Part shown: positions 43,622-53,716 of the stretch, one piece after another
Numbering within the stretch: position 1 is the stretch's first letter
Layout of the letters: every line of letters starts with the position of its first letter
From: Rhodospirillaceae bacterium UBA1479
GTDB lineage: Bacteria; Pseudomonadota; Alphaproteobacteria; Rhodospirillales; Casp-alpha2
Direction of reading: 5' to 3'
Length of the DNA stretch: 64,000 bases
NCBI GenBank assembly: GCA_002325375.1
Contig: DCRZ01000010.1
Location: 62,001 to 126,000 of the forward strand
Position numbers and translations under genes: made by a program
The notes under the pieces: model-generated
Database searches by the model: none
Seen by the model: only the letters and a program-made list of their open reading frames with translations
Told to the model about the DNA's origin: nothing

Positions 43622-44203
43622 ATGTTTGGGAAGAAAAAGGACGGCCCGACCGCACCGGCACCGGCCGCCCAGAAGGAAACTGACGTGAGCGACGAAACAA
43701 AAGACAACGGTGGGGATCTCTCCGCGCCGCCTTTGAAACCATTTTCCCGCAAGGGTTCCCACGCGCCCAAGCCGCCCACGTCGTCCGGCATGGCGTCCGA
43801 AATGCACCGCCGCCCGCCGGAAGTGTCGACCACGGCGCGGCGCATCGACCGGGCGCGCTCGCTCGACACCACGTCGGACCAAAAGCGCCTGATCGTCGGC
43901 CGCGACATTTCCCTGACCGGTGAAATCACCTCCTGCGACCGCCTGGTCGTCGAAGGCCAGGTCGAAGTCACCCTGCCCGCGGCGCGCCTGATCGAGGTCG
44001 CGCCGACAGGCGTGTTCAAAGGCAACGCCGACGTCGAGGAAGCCGATATTTCCGGACGTTTCGAAGGCGAACTGATTGCCCGCGGGCGTCTTATCGTCCG
44101 CGCCGGCGGCCGCGTTCAAGGCAAGATCCGCTATGGCCGGATCGTTATCGAACAGGGCGGCGAGATTTCCGGCGACATGCAGACCCTCGACGAGGGCGAC
44201 TGA
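43622..44203 (+). CDS. Bactofilin
   Basis: Cytoskeletal beta-helix protein of 193 aa that polymerises without nucleotide and organises cell-wall synthesis or stalk/curvature sites. A disordered Pro/Lys-rich N-terminus (1-85) starting MFGKKKDG precedes the bactofilin core (about 90-190), with VGRDISLTGEI, CDRLVVEGQVE and the repeating hydrophobic pattern up to GGEISGDMQTL. The C-terminus is short. It lies in a row with the CysZ-like gene and a small lipoprotein, both of which may share a membrane role. Confidence 0.93.
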   Translation: MFGKKKDGPTAPAPAAQKETDVSDETKDNGGDLSAPPLKPFSRKGSHAPKPPTSSGMASEMHRRPPEVSTTARRIDRARSLDTTSDQKRLIVGRDISLTGEITSCDRLVVEGQVEVTLPAARLIEVAPTGVFKGNADVEEADISGRFEGELIARGRLIVRAGGRVQGKIRYGRIVIEQGGEISGDMQTLDEGD

Positions 44204-44208
44204 ACCCG

Positions 44209-44622
44209 GTGTCCGCCCCGCGCCGCCGCCGCCTTCTTGTTCCCCTGATCTTCGGCCTTGCGCTGGCCGGCTGCGCCGGTGACGGCATGGCCCCGCCGGA
44301 AACGGCGACACCCGCCGCCGCACCGGCATCCACGCCCGAAGCCGCCGGCCCGCCGCCCCTGCCCCGCATCGCCGCCCAGGCGGTTCTCGGATATTCCCGC
44401 CCGGATCTGGTCGCCGCGTTCGGCGCCCCCGCCTTCAGCCGCATCGACAAGGGGGCGGAAATCCTGCGCTTCCGGGGTCAGGGCTGCGTGCTCGACGTGT
44501 TCCTGTACAAGGACGCCCAGGACGCCGCCGCCCGGGTCGCCCATTTCGAAGCCCGCGACGAGGCCGGCAAGACGACGGACCGCCAGTCCTGCGTCAACGC
44601 CACGCCGCGCCTGCGCGGGTAA
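44209..44622 (+). CDS. Small predicted lipoprotein
   Basis: Protein of 137 aa starting at a GTG, 5 bases after the bactofilin stop. It has a basic start, a hydrophobic core and the lipobox LALAGC with Cys at about residue 22, so it should be lipidated. An Ala/Pro linker (25-50) leads to a folded part (about 55-125) with VLGYSRPDLVAAFGAP and an internal GQGCVLDVFLYKD. The function is unknown; the folded part resembles small outer-membrane-assembly-type domains only vaguely. Probably cotranscribed with the bactofilin gene; convergent with nth. Confidence 0.8.
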   Translation: MSAPRRRRLLVPLIFGLALAGCAGDGMAPPETATPAAAPASTPEAAGPPPLPRIAAQAVLGYSRPDLVAAFGAPAFSRIDKGAEILRFRGQGCVLDVFLYKDAQDAAARVAHFEARDEAGKTTDRQSCVNATPRLRG

Positions 44623-44626
44623 GCGC

Positions 44627-45259
44627 TTAAACGGTCTTTCCTTTAAATCGGCACAGGTCGGCGACGACGCAGACCGCGCAATCCGGCTTACGCGCCTTGC
44701 ACACGTAGCGCCCGTGCAGGATCAGCCAATGATGGGCGTGGCGCATATAGGCGGCGGGCGTGACCTTCAGCAGGTTCTTCTCGACCGCGAGCGGCGTCTT
44801 GCCGGGGGCGATGCCCGTGCGGTTGCCGATGCGGAAGATATGGGTATCGACGGCAATGGTCGGTTCGCCGAAGGCGATGTTGCGCACCACGTTGGCGGTC
44901 TTGCGCCCGACGCCCGGCAGGGCTTCCAGGGCCTCCTGATCGTTGGGCACGACCGAGCCGTGCTGTTCGATCAGGATATTGCACAGCTTGTAGACGTTGG
45001 CCGCCTTGGTGCGGTACAGGCCGATGGTCTTCACGTAGTCGCGGATTTTCGCCTCCCCCAGGGCGGCCATCTTTTCCGGCGTGTCGGCGACCTTGAACAA
45101 GGGCCCCGTCGCCTTGTTGACGCCGACGTCCGTGGCCTGGGCCGACAGCACCACCGCAACCAGCAGGGTGAACGGGTTGACCCAATCCAATTCGCCCTTG
45201 GGTTCCGGGTTCTGGGCCTGCAACCGGCTGTAGAATTCTTCGACGTCTGCTTTTTTCAT
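44627..45259 (-). CDS. nth: Endonuclease III
   Basis: Base-excision repair glycosylase/AP lyase of 210 aa for oxidised pyrimidines. The helix-hairpin-helix ALPGVGRKTANVV carries the catalytic Lys, VDTHIFR the catalytic Asp, and the C-terminal [4Fe-4S] cluster ligands are intact in the spacing C-x6-C-x2-C-x5-C (CKARKPDCAVCVVADLC). The ATG at 45259 gives the normal N-terminus; a much longer in-frame extension reads over the DUF2244 gene and is spurious. Confidence 0.96.
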   Translation of the reverse strand: MKKADVEEFYSRLQAQNPEPKGELDWVNPFTLLVAVVLSAQATDVGVNKATGPLFKVADTPEKMAALGEAKIRDYVKTIGLYRTKAANVYKLCNILIEQHGSVVPNDQEALEALPGVGRKTANVVRNIAFGEPTIAVDTHIFRIGNRTGIAPGKTPLAVEKNLLKVTPAAYMRHAHHWLILHGRYVCKARKPDCAVCVVADLCRFKGKTV

Positions 45260-45310
45260 GATCCGCCCAGAGTAGGAAATTTCTTGTCCAAGTAAAGCGG
45301 GGACGCGATC

Positions 45311-45859
45311 ATGATCCGCATGAGCGCCCCCGATGACACCCACGATCCCGACGCCTGCCTGTTCCGCACGGAACTCCGGCCCCATCGCTCGAGCACGCTG
45401 AAGGGCGTGCATGTGTTCATGTGGGTATTGGCCGTGTTCTGGGTGCCCTTGTCCGTGCTGTTCGTCGTGATCGGCGCCTGGCCGGTGTTCCCCTTCATGG
45501 GGGTGGAGATGATCCTGCTCTATGCCCTGCTGCGCCTGAACCTGCGGCGCGGGACCGAGGTCGAGACCATCGCCGTGACGGCGCGGGAGCTGAGCGTCGA
45601 GCGCGTCACCCATTGGGGCCGCCATCACCGCTGGACCTTCCAGCCGCAATGGCTGCAGGTGCTGGTCGACGAAACCCGGGGCCGGGGGGCGCGGCTGCTG
45701 CTGCGCTCGCACGGGCGCTCGCTCGCCATCGGCCGGTTTCTGACGCTGGAGGAAAAAACCGGCGTCGCCAACCGCCTGAAACAGGTGCTGGCCGATCTGC
45801 GCAATCCGGCCCTGGTTCCCGGCTGGATGGTTGCCGCCGTGTCGATGTTGACGGTTTAA
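45311..45859 (+). CDS. DUF2244 family membrane protein
   Basis: Protein of 182 aa with two membrane segments close together (about 34-75: VFMWVLAVFWVPLSVLFVV and a second with FPFMGVEMILLYALL), then a soluble domain with RVTHWGRHHRWTFQPQWLQV and a conserved RSHGRSLAIGRFL. This is the DUF2244 pattern, widespread in alphaproteobacteria and often near nth, as here. Function is unknown. It is divergent from nth and convergent with dapB, ending 7 bases before it. Confidence 0.88.
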   Translation: MIRMSAPDDTHDPDACLFRTELRPHRSSTLKGVHVFMWVLAVFWVPLSVLFVVIGAWPVFPFMGVEMILLYALLRLNLRRGTEVETIAVTARELSVERVTHWGRHHRWTFQPQWLQVLVDETRGRGARLLLRSHGRSLAIGRFLTLEEKTGVANRLKQVLADLRNPALVPGWMVAAVSMLTV

Positions 45860-45866
45860 CCCGGAT

Positions 45867-46667
45867 TCAGGCCAGGCCCAGCACGTCACGCATGGAATAA
45901 AGGCCCGGCGCCCGGCCCTCGCACCACATGGCGGCGCGCACGGCGCCGCGGGCGAAAATCTCGCGGGAGGACGCCCGGTGGGTCAGCTCGATCCGTTCCG
46001 ACGGTCCCGCGAAGATCACCGTATGGTCCCCGACCACATCGCCGCCGCGCAAGGTGGCGTAGCCGATGGCCTGGTCCGGGCGCGCGCCCGTCTGGCCTTC
46101 GCGTGACAGCACCGCGTTGGCGTCATGGTCGATGCCGCGCCCTTCGGCGGCGGCCTTACCCAACATGAGCGCCGTGCCCGAGGGCGCGTCGATCTTATGC
46201 TTGTGATGCATCTCGACGATTTCGATGTCGTAATCGGGGCCGAGCAACTCGGCCGCCTGCCGGGCCAAACCGACCAAAAGGTTCACGCCCAGGGACATGT
46301 TGCCCGCCTGCACGATGGCGGCCGTTTCTGAACCGCCCTGCACGGCCGACTGCTGTTCCGGCGAAAGGCCCGTGGTGCCGATGACCATCGCCGTCCGCGT
46401 ATCGAAAGCAAGCGCCGCATGGGCCGCCGTCGCCGCCGGCACGGTGAAGTCGATGACCACGTCCGAGGCATCGAACAACGCCCGCGCATCGTCCAACACC
46501 ACGGCGCCCACGGTTTTCGAGCCGACCAGCAAGCCCAGGTCCTGACCGACAAAAGGGCTGCCCGCCTGTTCCGTGCCGCCGGCCAGCGCCGCGCCGTCCG
46601 TCGCCATCACGGTCTCGATCAGCATGCGCCCCATGCGCCCGCCGCAGCCGACAATTCCGATGTTCAT
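45867..46667 (-). CDS. dapB: 4-hydroxy-tetrahydrodipicolinate reductase
   Basis: NAD(P)H-dependent step of lysine and diaminopimelate synthesis. The 266-aa protein has the Rossmann motif GIVGCGGRMGRML (about 4-16), the substrate/catalytic motif EMHHKHKIDAPSGTAL (about 155-170) and a normal length. Start ATG at 46667. Downstream of dnaJ in the same direction, but a long palindrome lies between them. Confidence 0.96.
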   Translation of the reverse strand: MNIGIVGCGGRMGRMLIETVMATDGAALAGGTEQAGSPFVGQDLGLLVGSKTVGAVVLDDARALFDASDVVIDFTVPAATAAHAALAFDTRTAMVIGTTGLSPEQQSAVQGGSETAAIVQAGNMSLGVNLLVGLARQAAELLGPDYDIEIVEMHHKHKIDAPSGTALMLGKAAAEGRGIDHDANAVLSREGQTGARPDQAIGYATLRGGDVVGDHTVIFAGPSERIELTHRASSREIFARGAVRAAMWCEGRAPGLYSMRDVLGLA

Positions 46668-46742
46668 GGGAACCTTCCCCCGCCGAATTGATCTCGGCGG
46701 GAACTCTATGGATCAGGGATTTGAAAAGGAACCCTTTTTCTT

Positions 46743-46816
46743 CCTTCTCACCGTCTCACCGTCTCTGTGGTTCAAATAATAGAAAACCACAGAGACGGTG
46801 AGGCCGTGAGAGAAGG
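46743..46816. repeat. Long near-perfect palindrome directly after dnaJ
   Basis: The inner arms 46755-46772 and 46785-46802 are perfect 18-bp inverted repeats (core CTCACCGTCTCTGTGGTT) with an AT-rich 12-base loop. The outer arms CCTTCTCAC (46743-46751) and GTGAGAGAAGG (46806-46816) extend the stem with a 2-base bulge. TCTCACCG is duplicated in tandem (46746-46753, 46754-46761). The palindrome abuts the dnaJ stop codon. No T-run follows on either strand, so it looks more like a dispersed palindromic element or RNA stabiliser than a classic terminator. Confidence 0.8.
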
Positions 46817-47965
46817 TTAATCCTTCAGGTCTTCCCAGATTTCCTTGACCTTGTCGAAGAAGCCCGTGGATTGCGGGTTCTGGGTCTTGGCGTCGCCGGC
46901 GGCATCGAACTCCTTGAGAAGCTCTTTCTGCTTTTCCGTCAGGTTTTGCGGCGTTTCCACCGTGACCTGGACGAACATGTCGCCGCGCGACTTGGTGCGC
47001 ATGACCGACATGCCCTTGCCCGCAAGGCGCAATTGGTGACCCGTCGGCGTGCCGGCGGGGATCGTCACCCGCGCGCGCTTGCCCTCGATGGTCGGTACTT
47101 CGACCTGGCCGCCCAAGGCCGCCGTGGTCATGGGGATGGGCACCCGGCAATGGATGTCGGCGCCGTCGCGGTGGAAGAAGCGGTGCGGGCGGATGCCCAA
47201 AAACAGATAAAGATCGCCCGGGGGAGCACCCCGCAGACCGGCCTCGCCCTCGCCGGCCAGGCGGATGCGCGTACCGTCCTCGACCCCGGCGGGGATGGTG
47301 ACGGAAAGGGTCTTTTCCTTGTGCACGCGCCCGGCCCCGCCGCAGGTCCGACAGGGGTCCTTGATCACCGTGCCCCGGCCCTGACAGGCCGGACAGGTGC
47401 GTTCCACCGTGAAGAAACCCGATTGCGAGCGCACGCGCCCGGCCCCGCCGCAGGTGCCGCAGGTGATGGGGGCCGCCGCGTCCTCGGCGCCCGTGCCCTT
47501 GCAGGGCTCGCAGCCGACGGAGGTCGGCACGCGAATTTCCGCCTTCTTGCCGCTGAAGGCGTCTTCCAGGGACAGTTCCATGTTGTAGCGCAGATCGGCG
47601 CCGTGGCCGCCCGCATGGCCGCCGCGACCGCCGCGGCCGCCGCCCATGAATTCGCCGAACATTTCCTCGAAGATGTCGCCGAAGCCGGAAAAGCCCTGGC
47701 CGCCCGGATCGAATCCGCCGCCGCCACCGCCACCGCCCTCGAAGGCGGCATGACCGAAGCGGTCGTAGGCGGCGCGCTTTTCCGCGTCCTTGAGGACTTC
47801 GTAGGCCTCGTTCAGTTCCTTGAACTTCTTTTCCGCTTCCTTGTCGTCGGGGTTGCGGTCCGGATGGAACTGCATGGCGAGCTTGCGGTAGGCCGCTTTC
47901 AGCTCACCGTCATCGGCGCCCTTCTTGACGCCGAGAATGTCGTAGTAATCGCGCTTGTCAGCCAT
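46817..47965 (-). CDS. dnaJ: Chaperone DnaJ
   Basis: Hsp40 co-chaperone of 382 aa that delivers substrates to DnaK and stimulates its ATPase. The J domain (1-70) has the HPD motif in MQFHPDRNPDD. A Gly/Phe-rich segment follows (75-110), then the zinc domain with all four CxxCxGxG repeats (CEPCKGTG, CGTCGGAG, CPACQGRG, CRTCGGAG) and the substrate-binding C-terminal domains. It lies 83 bases downstream of dnaK and is probably cotranscribed. Confidence 0.97.
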   Translation of the reverse strand: MADKRDYYDILGVKKGADDGELKAAYRKLAMQFHPDRNPDDKEAEKKFKELNEAYEVLKDAEKRAAYDRFGHAAFEGGGGGGGGFDPGGQGFSGFGDIFEEMFGEFMGGGRGGRGGHAGGHGADLRYNMELSLEDAFSGKKAEIRVPTSVGCEPCKGTGAEDAAAPITCGTCGGAGRVRSQSGFFTVERTCPACQGRGTVIKDPCRTCGGAGRVHKEKTLSVTIPAGVEDGTRIRLAGEGEAGLRGAPPGDLYLFLGIRPHRFFHRDGADIHCRVPIPMTTAALGGQVEVPTIEGKRARVTIPAGTPTGHQLRLAGKGMSVMRTKSRGDMFVQVTVETPQNLTEKQKELLKEFDAAGDAKTQNPQSTGFFDKVKEIWEDLKD

Positions 47966-48048
47966 GATCGAGAGCCCTCCCGGACATCAGGACGTTGCGG
48001 GCGACGGTCCGAAATGGCGCCGGGGGCCGAAGCCCCCGGCCCACCGGA

Positions 48049-50004
<1,956 letters not shown>

Positions 50005-50210
50005 GTGTTCAGTCCTTTCCTTTAGGCCAACCGTCCCTGGGCCCGATTGCGGCGCCCGTCTGCGGCTTCCATCGTTGTTTCAGGTGCTGCTTAACCCATG
50101 CCCGGCCGGATGAAAAGTTCGCATCCGATAATCTTCGACACCAGTCTATAAGGCCCAGGGTTAACAGGCTCCTGCCAAAACCGCTTTTAAACCCATTGCG
50201 GCTCGGGGGT

Positions 50211-50239
50211 TATATAAGCGGGAGTGATCCGCCCCGCAA
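50211..50239 (-). promoter_or_regulatory. Predicted promoter of dnaK-dnaJ
   Basis: On the minus strand TTGCGG (50239-50234), a 17-base spacer and TATATA (50216-50211), about 205 bases before the dnaK start. A heat-shock sigma-32 type -35 (CTTGAA) is not evident, and no CIRCE repeat was found. The long leader (about 200 bases) is GC-rich. Confidence 0.5.
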
Positions 50240-50290
50240 CCCGGCCGTGCGGCAAAAAATCGCCGCAACGCCGGGCTTTCCAGGCATTTT

Positions 50291-51046
50291 CTATAGCTTC
50301 TCGTCGACCCGGCCGCCGGCGCCGCCGGCATCCTTCTCATAGGCCTTGCTGCCGTCCTTGCCCTCGGTGGCGGCCGGGGCCGCCTCTTCCGCGGCCGCGG
50401 CCACGGGTTCCGGCTTGGGCCCGCCCTTGGTCACGCCGACCTTGGCCGGGCGCAGCAGGCGGTCGTTCAGCGTATAACCCGCCTCGATCACCTGGGCCAC
50501 CGTGCCCTGGGGCTGGGTCGGGTCGGGGACTTCGAACAGCGCCTCATGAGCGTTGGAATCAAAGCGTTCGCCCAACGGGTCGAGGCGCTTGATGCCGCTG
50601 CGTTCCAGCACGGACAAGAGGGCGCGTTCCGTCATCTCGACCCCGGTCATCAGGGTTTCGACCACGTCCGACGATTTGCGCGCCTCGGCATCGACGCTGT
50701 CGAGCGCCCGGCGCAGGTTGTCGCCCACGGTCAGAATTTCGCGGGCGAAGTTCGCGATGGCGTATCTGGACGCGTCCTGTTTGTCGCGTTCGGCCCGGCG
50801 GCGCACGTTTTCGGCCTCGGCCAGGGCACGCAGGGTGCGGTCGTTGGCTTCGGCAAGCTGGGCCTCCAGCGCGGCGACGCGCTGGGCCGGGTCGGCTTCG
50901 CCCGCGTCCGCCGTCATCGACGGGATCGGCGGCTCACCGTCCGGCACGGCGTCGGACGCCGGGGCTTCGGGCTGGGCCGCGTCGGCGGCGGCAGCCGTAT
51001 CCTCGGGCGCGCTGTCTGGGGTTTGCTCGGGTGTGGTCTCGGACAT
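50291..51046 (-). CDS. grpE: Nucleotide exchange factor GrpE
   Basis: GrpE of 251 aa releases ADP from DnaK. The N-terminal 60 residues are acidic and low-complexity, the long coiled coil follows (about 65-130, RVAALEAQLAEANDRTLRALAEAE...), and the beta-sheet head has the conserved HEALFEVPDP and VAQVIEAGYTLNDRLLRPAKVGV. The C-terminal tail after about 210 is a Gly/Ala-rich extension. AAGGAATA precedes the ATG. It follows hrcA by 50 bases, forming the hrcA-grpE unit. Confidence 0.96.
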   Translation of the reverse strand: MSETTPEQTPDSAPEDTAAAADAAQPEAPASDAVPDGEPPIPSMTADAGEADPAQRVAALEAQLAEANDRTLRALAEAENVRRRAERDKQDASRYAIANFAREILTVGDNLRRALDSVDAEARKSSDVVETLMTGVEMTERALLSVLERSGIKRLDPLGERFDSNAHEALFEVPDPTQPQGTVAQVIEAGYTLNDRLLRPAKVGVTKGGPKPEPVAAAAEEAAPAATEGKDGSKAYEKDAGGAGGRVDEKL

Positions 51047-51096
51047 CTTTATTCCTTCAGGGTGTTCCTTGCGGTTGGGGTCTGGCCGGCCGGGGA

Positions 51097-52152
51097 TCAG
51101 CCGCGGCGGCCGGCGCCGATATAGCCGCCGATCAGATCGGCGGTGTAATCGACCATGGGGATGATGCGGGAATAGTTCATGCGCGTCGGGCCGATCACGC
51201 CGACGGCGCCGATGATCTGTTGTTGTTCGTTGCGATAACTGCGCACGACCATGGCGCAGCCCGACACGTTGAACAGGGTGTTGTCGGCGCCGATGAAGAT
51301 CTGCACCCCGTCGGCGCGGTCGGCCATGGAGAGGATTTTCAACATCTGCTCCTTGGTCTCCAGCGCCGAGAACAGGCCGCGGATGCGTTCCAGGTCGGTG
51401 ACCAGATTGACGTCTTCCAGCAGATGGGCCTGACCGCGCACGATCAGCGAACCGCCCGGCCCGGTATCGCCGCCGGCCCAGGTCGCAAGGCCGCCTTCGA
51501 CCAGGCGCGCGGTCAGCTCGTCCAGTTGTGCCCGCTGGTTTTCCAGCTCGGACATGATGCCGTCGTAGGCGTCGGAAATGCTGCGCCCGACCAGTTTGGC
51601 CGACAGATAATTGGTCGCCTGGACCAGGGCCGAGGCCGGCAGGTCCATGGGGATTTCCATGATGCGGTTTTCGACCACGCCCGATTCCGTGACCAGGATG
51701 ACAAGGGCCCGGCCCGGGCTGAGATGCACGAATTCAATATGCTTGAGCGGGCTTTCCGTCTTCGGCGCCAGCACCAGGGACGCGCAATGGGCCAGGCCCG
51801 AAAGCGTCTGCGTCGCCTGCGCCAGCAGCCCCTCGACCGAATTGGCGGTGCCGGCGCATTGGCTTTTGATCGAGGCGCGCTCGGTCTCGGTCAGATTGCC
51901 GACCTCAAGCAGGCCGTCGACATAAAGGCGCAGGCCCGTTTCCGTCGGCAGACGCCCGGCCGAGGTATGGGGCGAAAACAGCAGGCCCATGTCCTCGAGA
52001 TCGGCCATGACGTTGCGCACCGTCGCCGGCGACAGGCTGACCGGCAGGCGGCGCGCCAGGGTGCGCGAGCCCACGGGCTCGCCGGTCTCGACGAAGCTTT
52101 CGACGATTTCCCGGAAGATCTGGCGTGAGCGGTCGTTCAGTTCTTCGATCAT
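51097..52152 (-). CDS. hrcA: Heat-inducible transcription repressor HrcA
   Basis: Repressor of 351 aa for CIRCE-controlled heat-shock genes. It has an N-terminal winged helix (about 1-80, with LSPATVRNVMADLEDMGLL), an inserted GAF-like region and the conserved C-terminal MNYSRIIPMVDYTADLIGG. The start at 52152 gives the usual N-terminus. No CIRCE sequence is present in this window, so its target operon (often groESL) is elsewhere. Confidence 0.95.
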   Translation of the reverse strand: MIEELNDRSRQIFREIVESFVETGEPVGSRTLARRLPVSLSPATVRNVMADLEDMGLLFSPHTSAGRLPTETGLRLYVDGLLEVGNLTETERASIKSQCAGTANSVEGLLAQATQTLSGLAHCASLVLAPKTESPLKHIEFVHLSPGRALVILVTESGVVENRIMEIPMDLPASALVQATNYLSAKLVGRSISDAYDGIMSELENQRAQLDELTARLVEGGLATWAGGDTGPGGSLIVRGQAHLLEDVNLVTDLERIRGLFSALETKEQMLKILSMADRADGVQIFIGADNTLFNVSGCAMVVRSYRNEQQQIIGAVGVIGPTRMNYSRIIPMVDYTADLIGGYIGAGRRG

Positions 52153-52223
52153 GGCCAAGTTTCGGTCTGCGGTCGGATCAGGGTCGCGGACATGAGGTTT
52201 CAATGAAATTCGGGCTTGCGCGG

Positions 52224-52252
52224 AATTTAGTCGCCGGACCGCCGGAGCGCAA
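52224..52252 (-). promoter_or_regulatory. Predicted promoter of hrcA-grpE
   Basis: On the minus strand TTGCGC (52252-52247), 17 bases and TAAATT (52229-52224), about 70 bases before the hrcA start. The -35 resembles that of dnaK (TTGCGG). Confidence 0.45.
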
Positions 52253-52376
52253 TGGGGGCCGGGCCGGGTATCTTTCCCGGCCCCGGCCGGGGACCCTCGA
52301 CCAATTGCCGGGTTTACCGGGACGCCCGGCGGGGCTAGGGTCTGCCCAAATAGACCATCTTCGGGGGAATTTATAT

Positions 52377-53096
52377 ATGAGACCATCGGGCCGCGCCGCC
52401 GATCAGTTGCGCGACATCGTGCTGGAGCCGGGATACGCCAAGTATGCCGAAGGATCGTGCATGGCGCGGTTCGGCGAAACCCACGTGCTCTGCGCCGCCA
52501 CGGTGGAGGAACGGGTGCCCGGTTGGATGCGCGATTCCGGCAAGGGCTGGGTCACGGCGGAATACGGCATGCTGCCGCGCTCGACCCACAGCCGCACCAA
52601 CCGCGAGGCCGCGCGCGGCGGGCAATCGGGCCGGACCCAGGAAATTCAGCGCCTGATCGGGCGCAGCTTGCGCGCGATCACCGATCTGAAGGCGATGGGC
52701 GAAATTCAGGTGCGCCTGGACTGCGACGTGATCCAGGCCGACGGCGGCACCCGCACGGCGGCCATCACCGGCTCCTACGTGGCGCTGCACCTGGCGTTTC
52801 AACGCTGCGTCGATCTCGGCCTCATGAAAACGATCCCGCTGACCGATCAGGTCGCCGCCGTGTCCTGCGGCATCTTCAAGGACACGCAGGTTCTCGATCT
52901 CGATTACGCCGAGGATTCCTCGGCCCAGGCCGACGCCAACTTCGTGTTCACCGGGCGCGGCGGTATCGTGGAAATCCAGGGCACGGCCGAAGACGCGCCG
53001 TTTTCCCCGGCCCAGTTCGACGACCTGATGGCCCTGGCCCGCAAGGGCGTCGACGAATTGTGCCAGGCGCAACGCCGGGCCATCGGATTGGAATAG
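52377..53096 (+). CDS. rph: Ribonuclease PH
   Basis: Phosphorolytic 3'-5' exoribonuclease of 239 aa trimming tRNA 3' ends. MRPSGRAADQLRDIVLEPGY is the expected start, and the RNase PH signature CDVIQADGGTRTAAITGSYVAL (about 117-138) is intact. The C-terminus is complete, so this is not the truncated form seen in some E. coli strains. GGGGGAA lies about 9 bases before the ATG. It is divergent from hrcA and followed closely by rdgB. Confidence 0.96.
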   Translation: MRPSGRAADQLRDIVLEPGYAKYAEGSCMARFGETHVLCAATVEERVPGWMRDSGKGWVTAEYGMLPRSTHSRTNREAARGGQSGRTQEIQRLIGRSLRAITDLKAMGEIQVRLDCDVIQADGGTRTAAITGSYVALHLAFQRCVDLGLMKTIPLTDQVAAVSCGIFKDTQVLDLDYAEDSSAQADANFVFTGRGGIVEIQGTAEDAPFSPAQFDDLMALARKGVDELCQAQRRAIGLE

Positions 53097-53100
53097 CGGC

Positions 53101-53706
53101 ATGGCCCGGGCGTTCACGGAAGACCAACTGGTCATCGCCACACACAACCCGGGCAAACTGCGCGAAATCAGCGATTTGCTGACGCCCTTCGGGGTCGCCG
53201 TAACCTCGGCAGGCGATTTGGGCCTGCCGGAACCCGTCGAAGACGGCGACAGCTTCAAAGCCAACGCCCTGATCAAGGCGCGGGCCGCCGCCGATGCCTC
53301 CGGCTTGCCGGCCCTGGCCGACGATTCGGGCCTTGCCGTCGATGCCCTGGGCGGGGCCCCCGGCATCCATTCGGCGCGCTGGGCCGGGCCCGAGAAGGAT
53401 TTCAACGAAGCCATGGCACGGGTCTGGGAGCTGGTCCTGGAATCCGAGGACCGGCGGGCGCACTTCGTCTGCGCCCTGGCCCTGGCCTGGCCCGACGGGA
53501 CGTCGGAAGTATTCGAGGGCCGGGTCGACGGCGACATCGTCTGGCCGCCCACGGGCGACAAGGGCTTCGGCTACGATCCGATCTTCCAGCCCGAGGGCTA
53601 TTTCATCACCTTCGCCGAGATGGAGCCCGCCGCCAAGCACCACATCAGCCACCGCGCCCATGCCTTCGAACAGCTGGTCGCGGCCTGTTTCAAGGGCCGA
53701 GGCTGA
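53101..53706 (+). CDS. rdgB: RdgB/HAM1 family non-canonical purine NTP pyrophosphatase
   Basis: House-cleaning pyrophosphatase of 201 aa that removes dITP, ITP and XTP. Motifs are VIATHNPGKLREI (about 11-23), the active-site DDSGLAVDALGGAPG with SARWAG, and TGDKGFGYDPIF (about 151-162). It lies 4 bases after rph and 10 before hemW, in the rph-rdgB-hemW order common in alphaproteobacteria. Confidence 0.96.
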   Translation: MARAFTEDQLVIATHNPGKLREISDLLTPFGVAVTSAGDLGLPEPVEDGDSFKANALIKARAAADASGLPALADDSGLAVDALGGAPGIHSARWAGPEKDFNEAMARVWELVLESEDRRAHFVCALALAWPDGTSEVFEGRVDGDIVWPPTGDKGFGYDPIFQPEGYFITFAEMEPAAKHHISHRAHAFEQLVAACFKGRG

Positions 53707-53716
53707 CCCCGCCGCG

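Noticed and set aside
45260..45889. In-frame N-terminal extension of nth
   Set aside because: It lies opposite the DUF2244 gene and is low-complexity; Nth begins at 45259.
50005..50290. CIRCE element before dnaK
   Set aside because: No TTAGCACTC-N9-GAGTGCTAA-like repeat is present in this gap or before hrcA.
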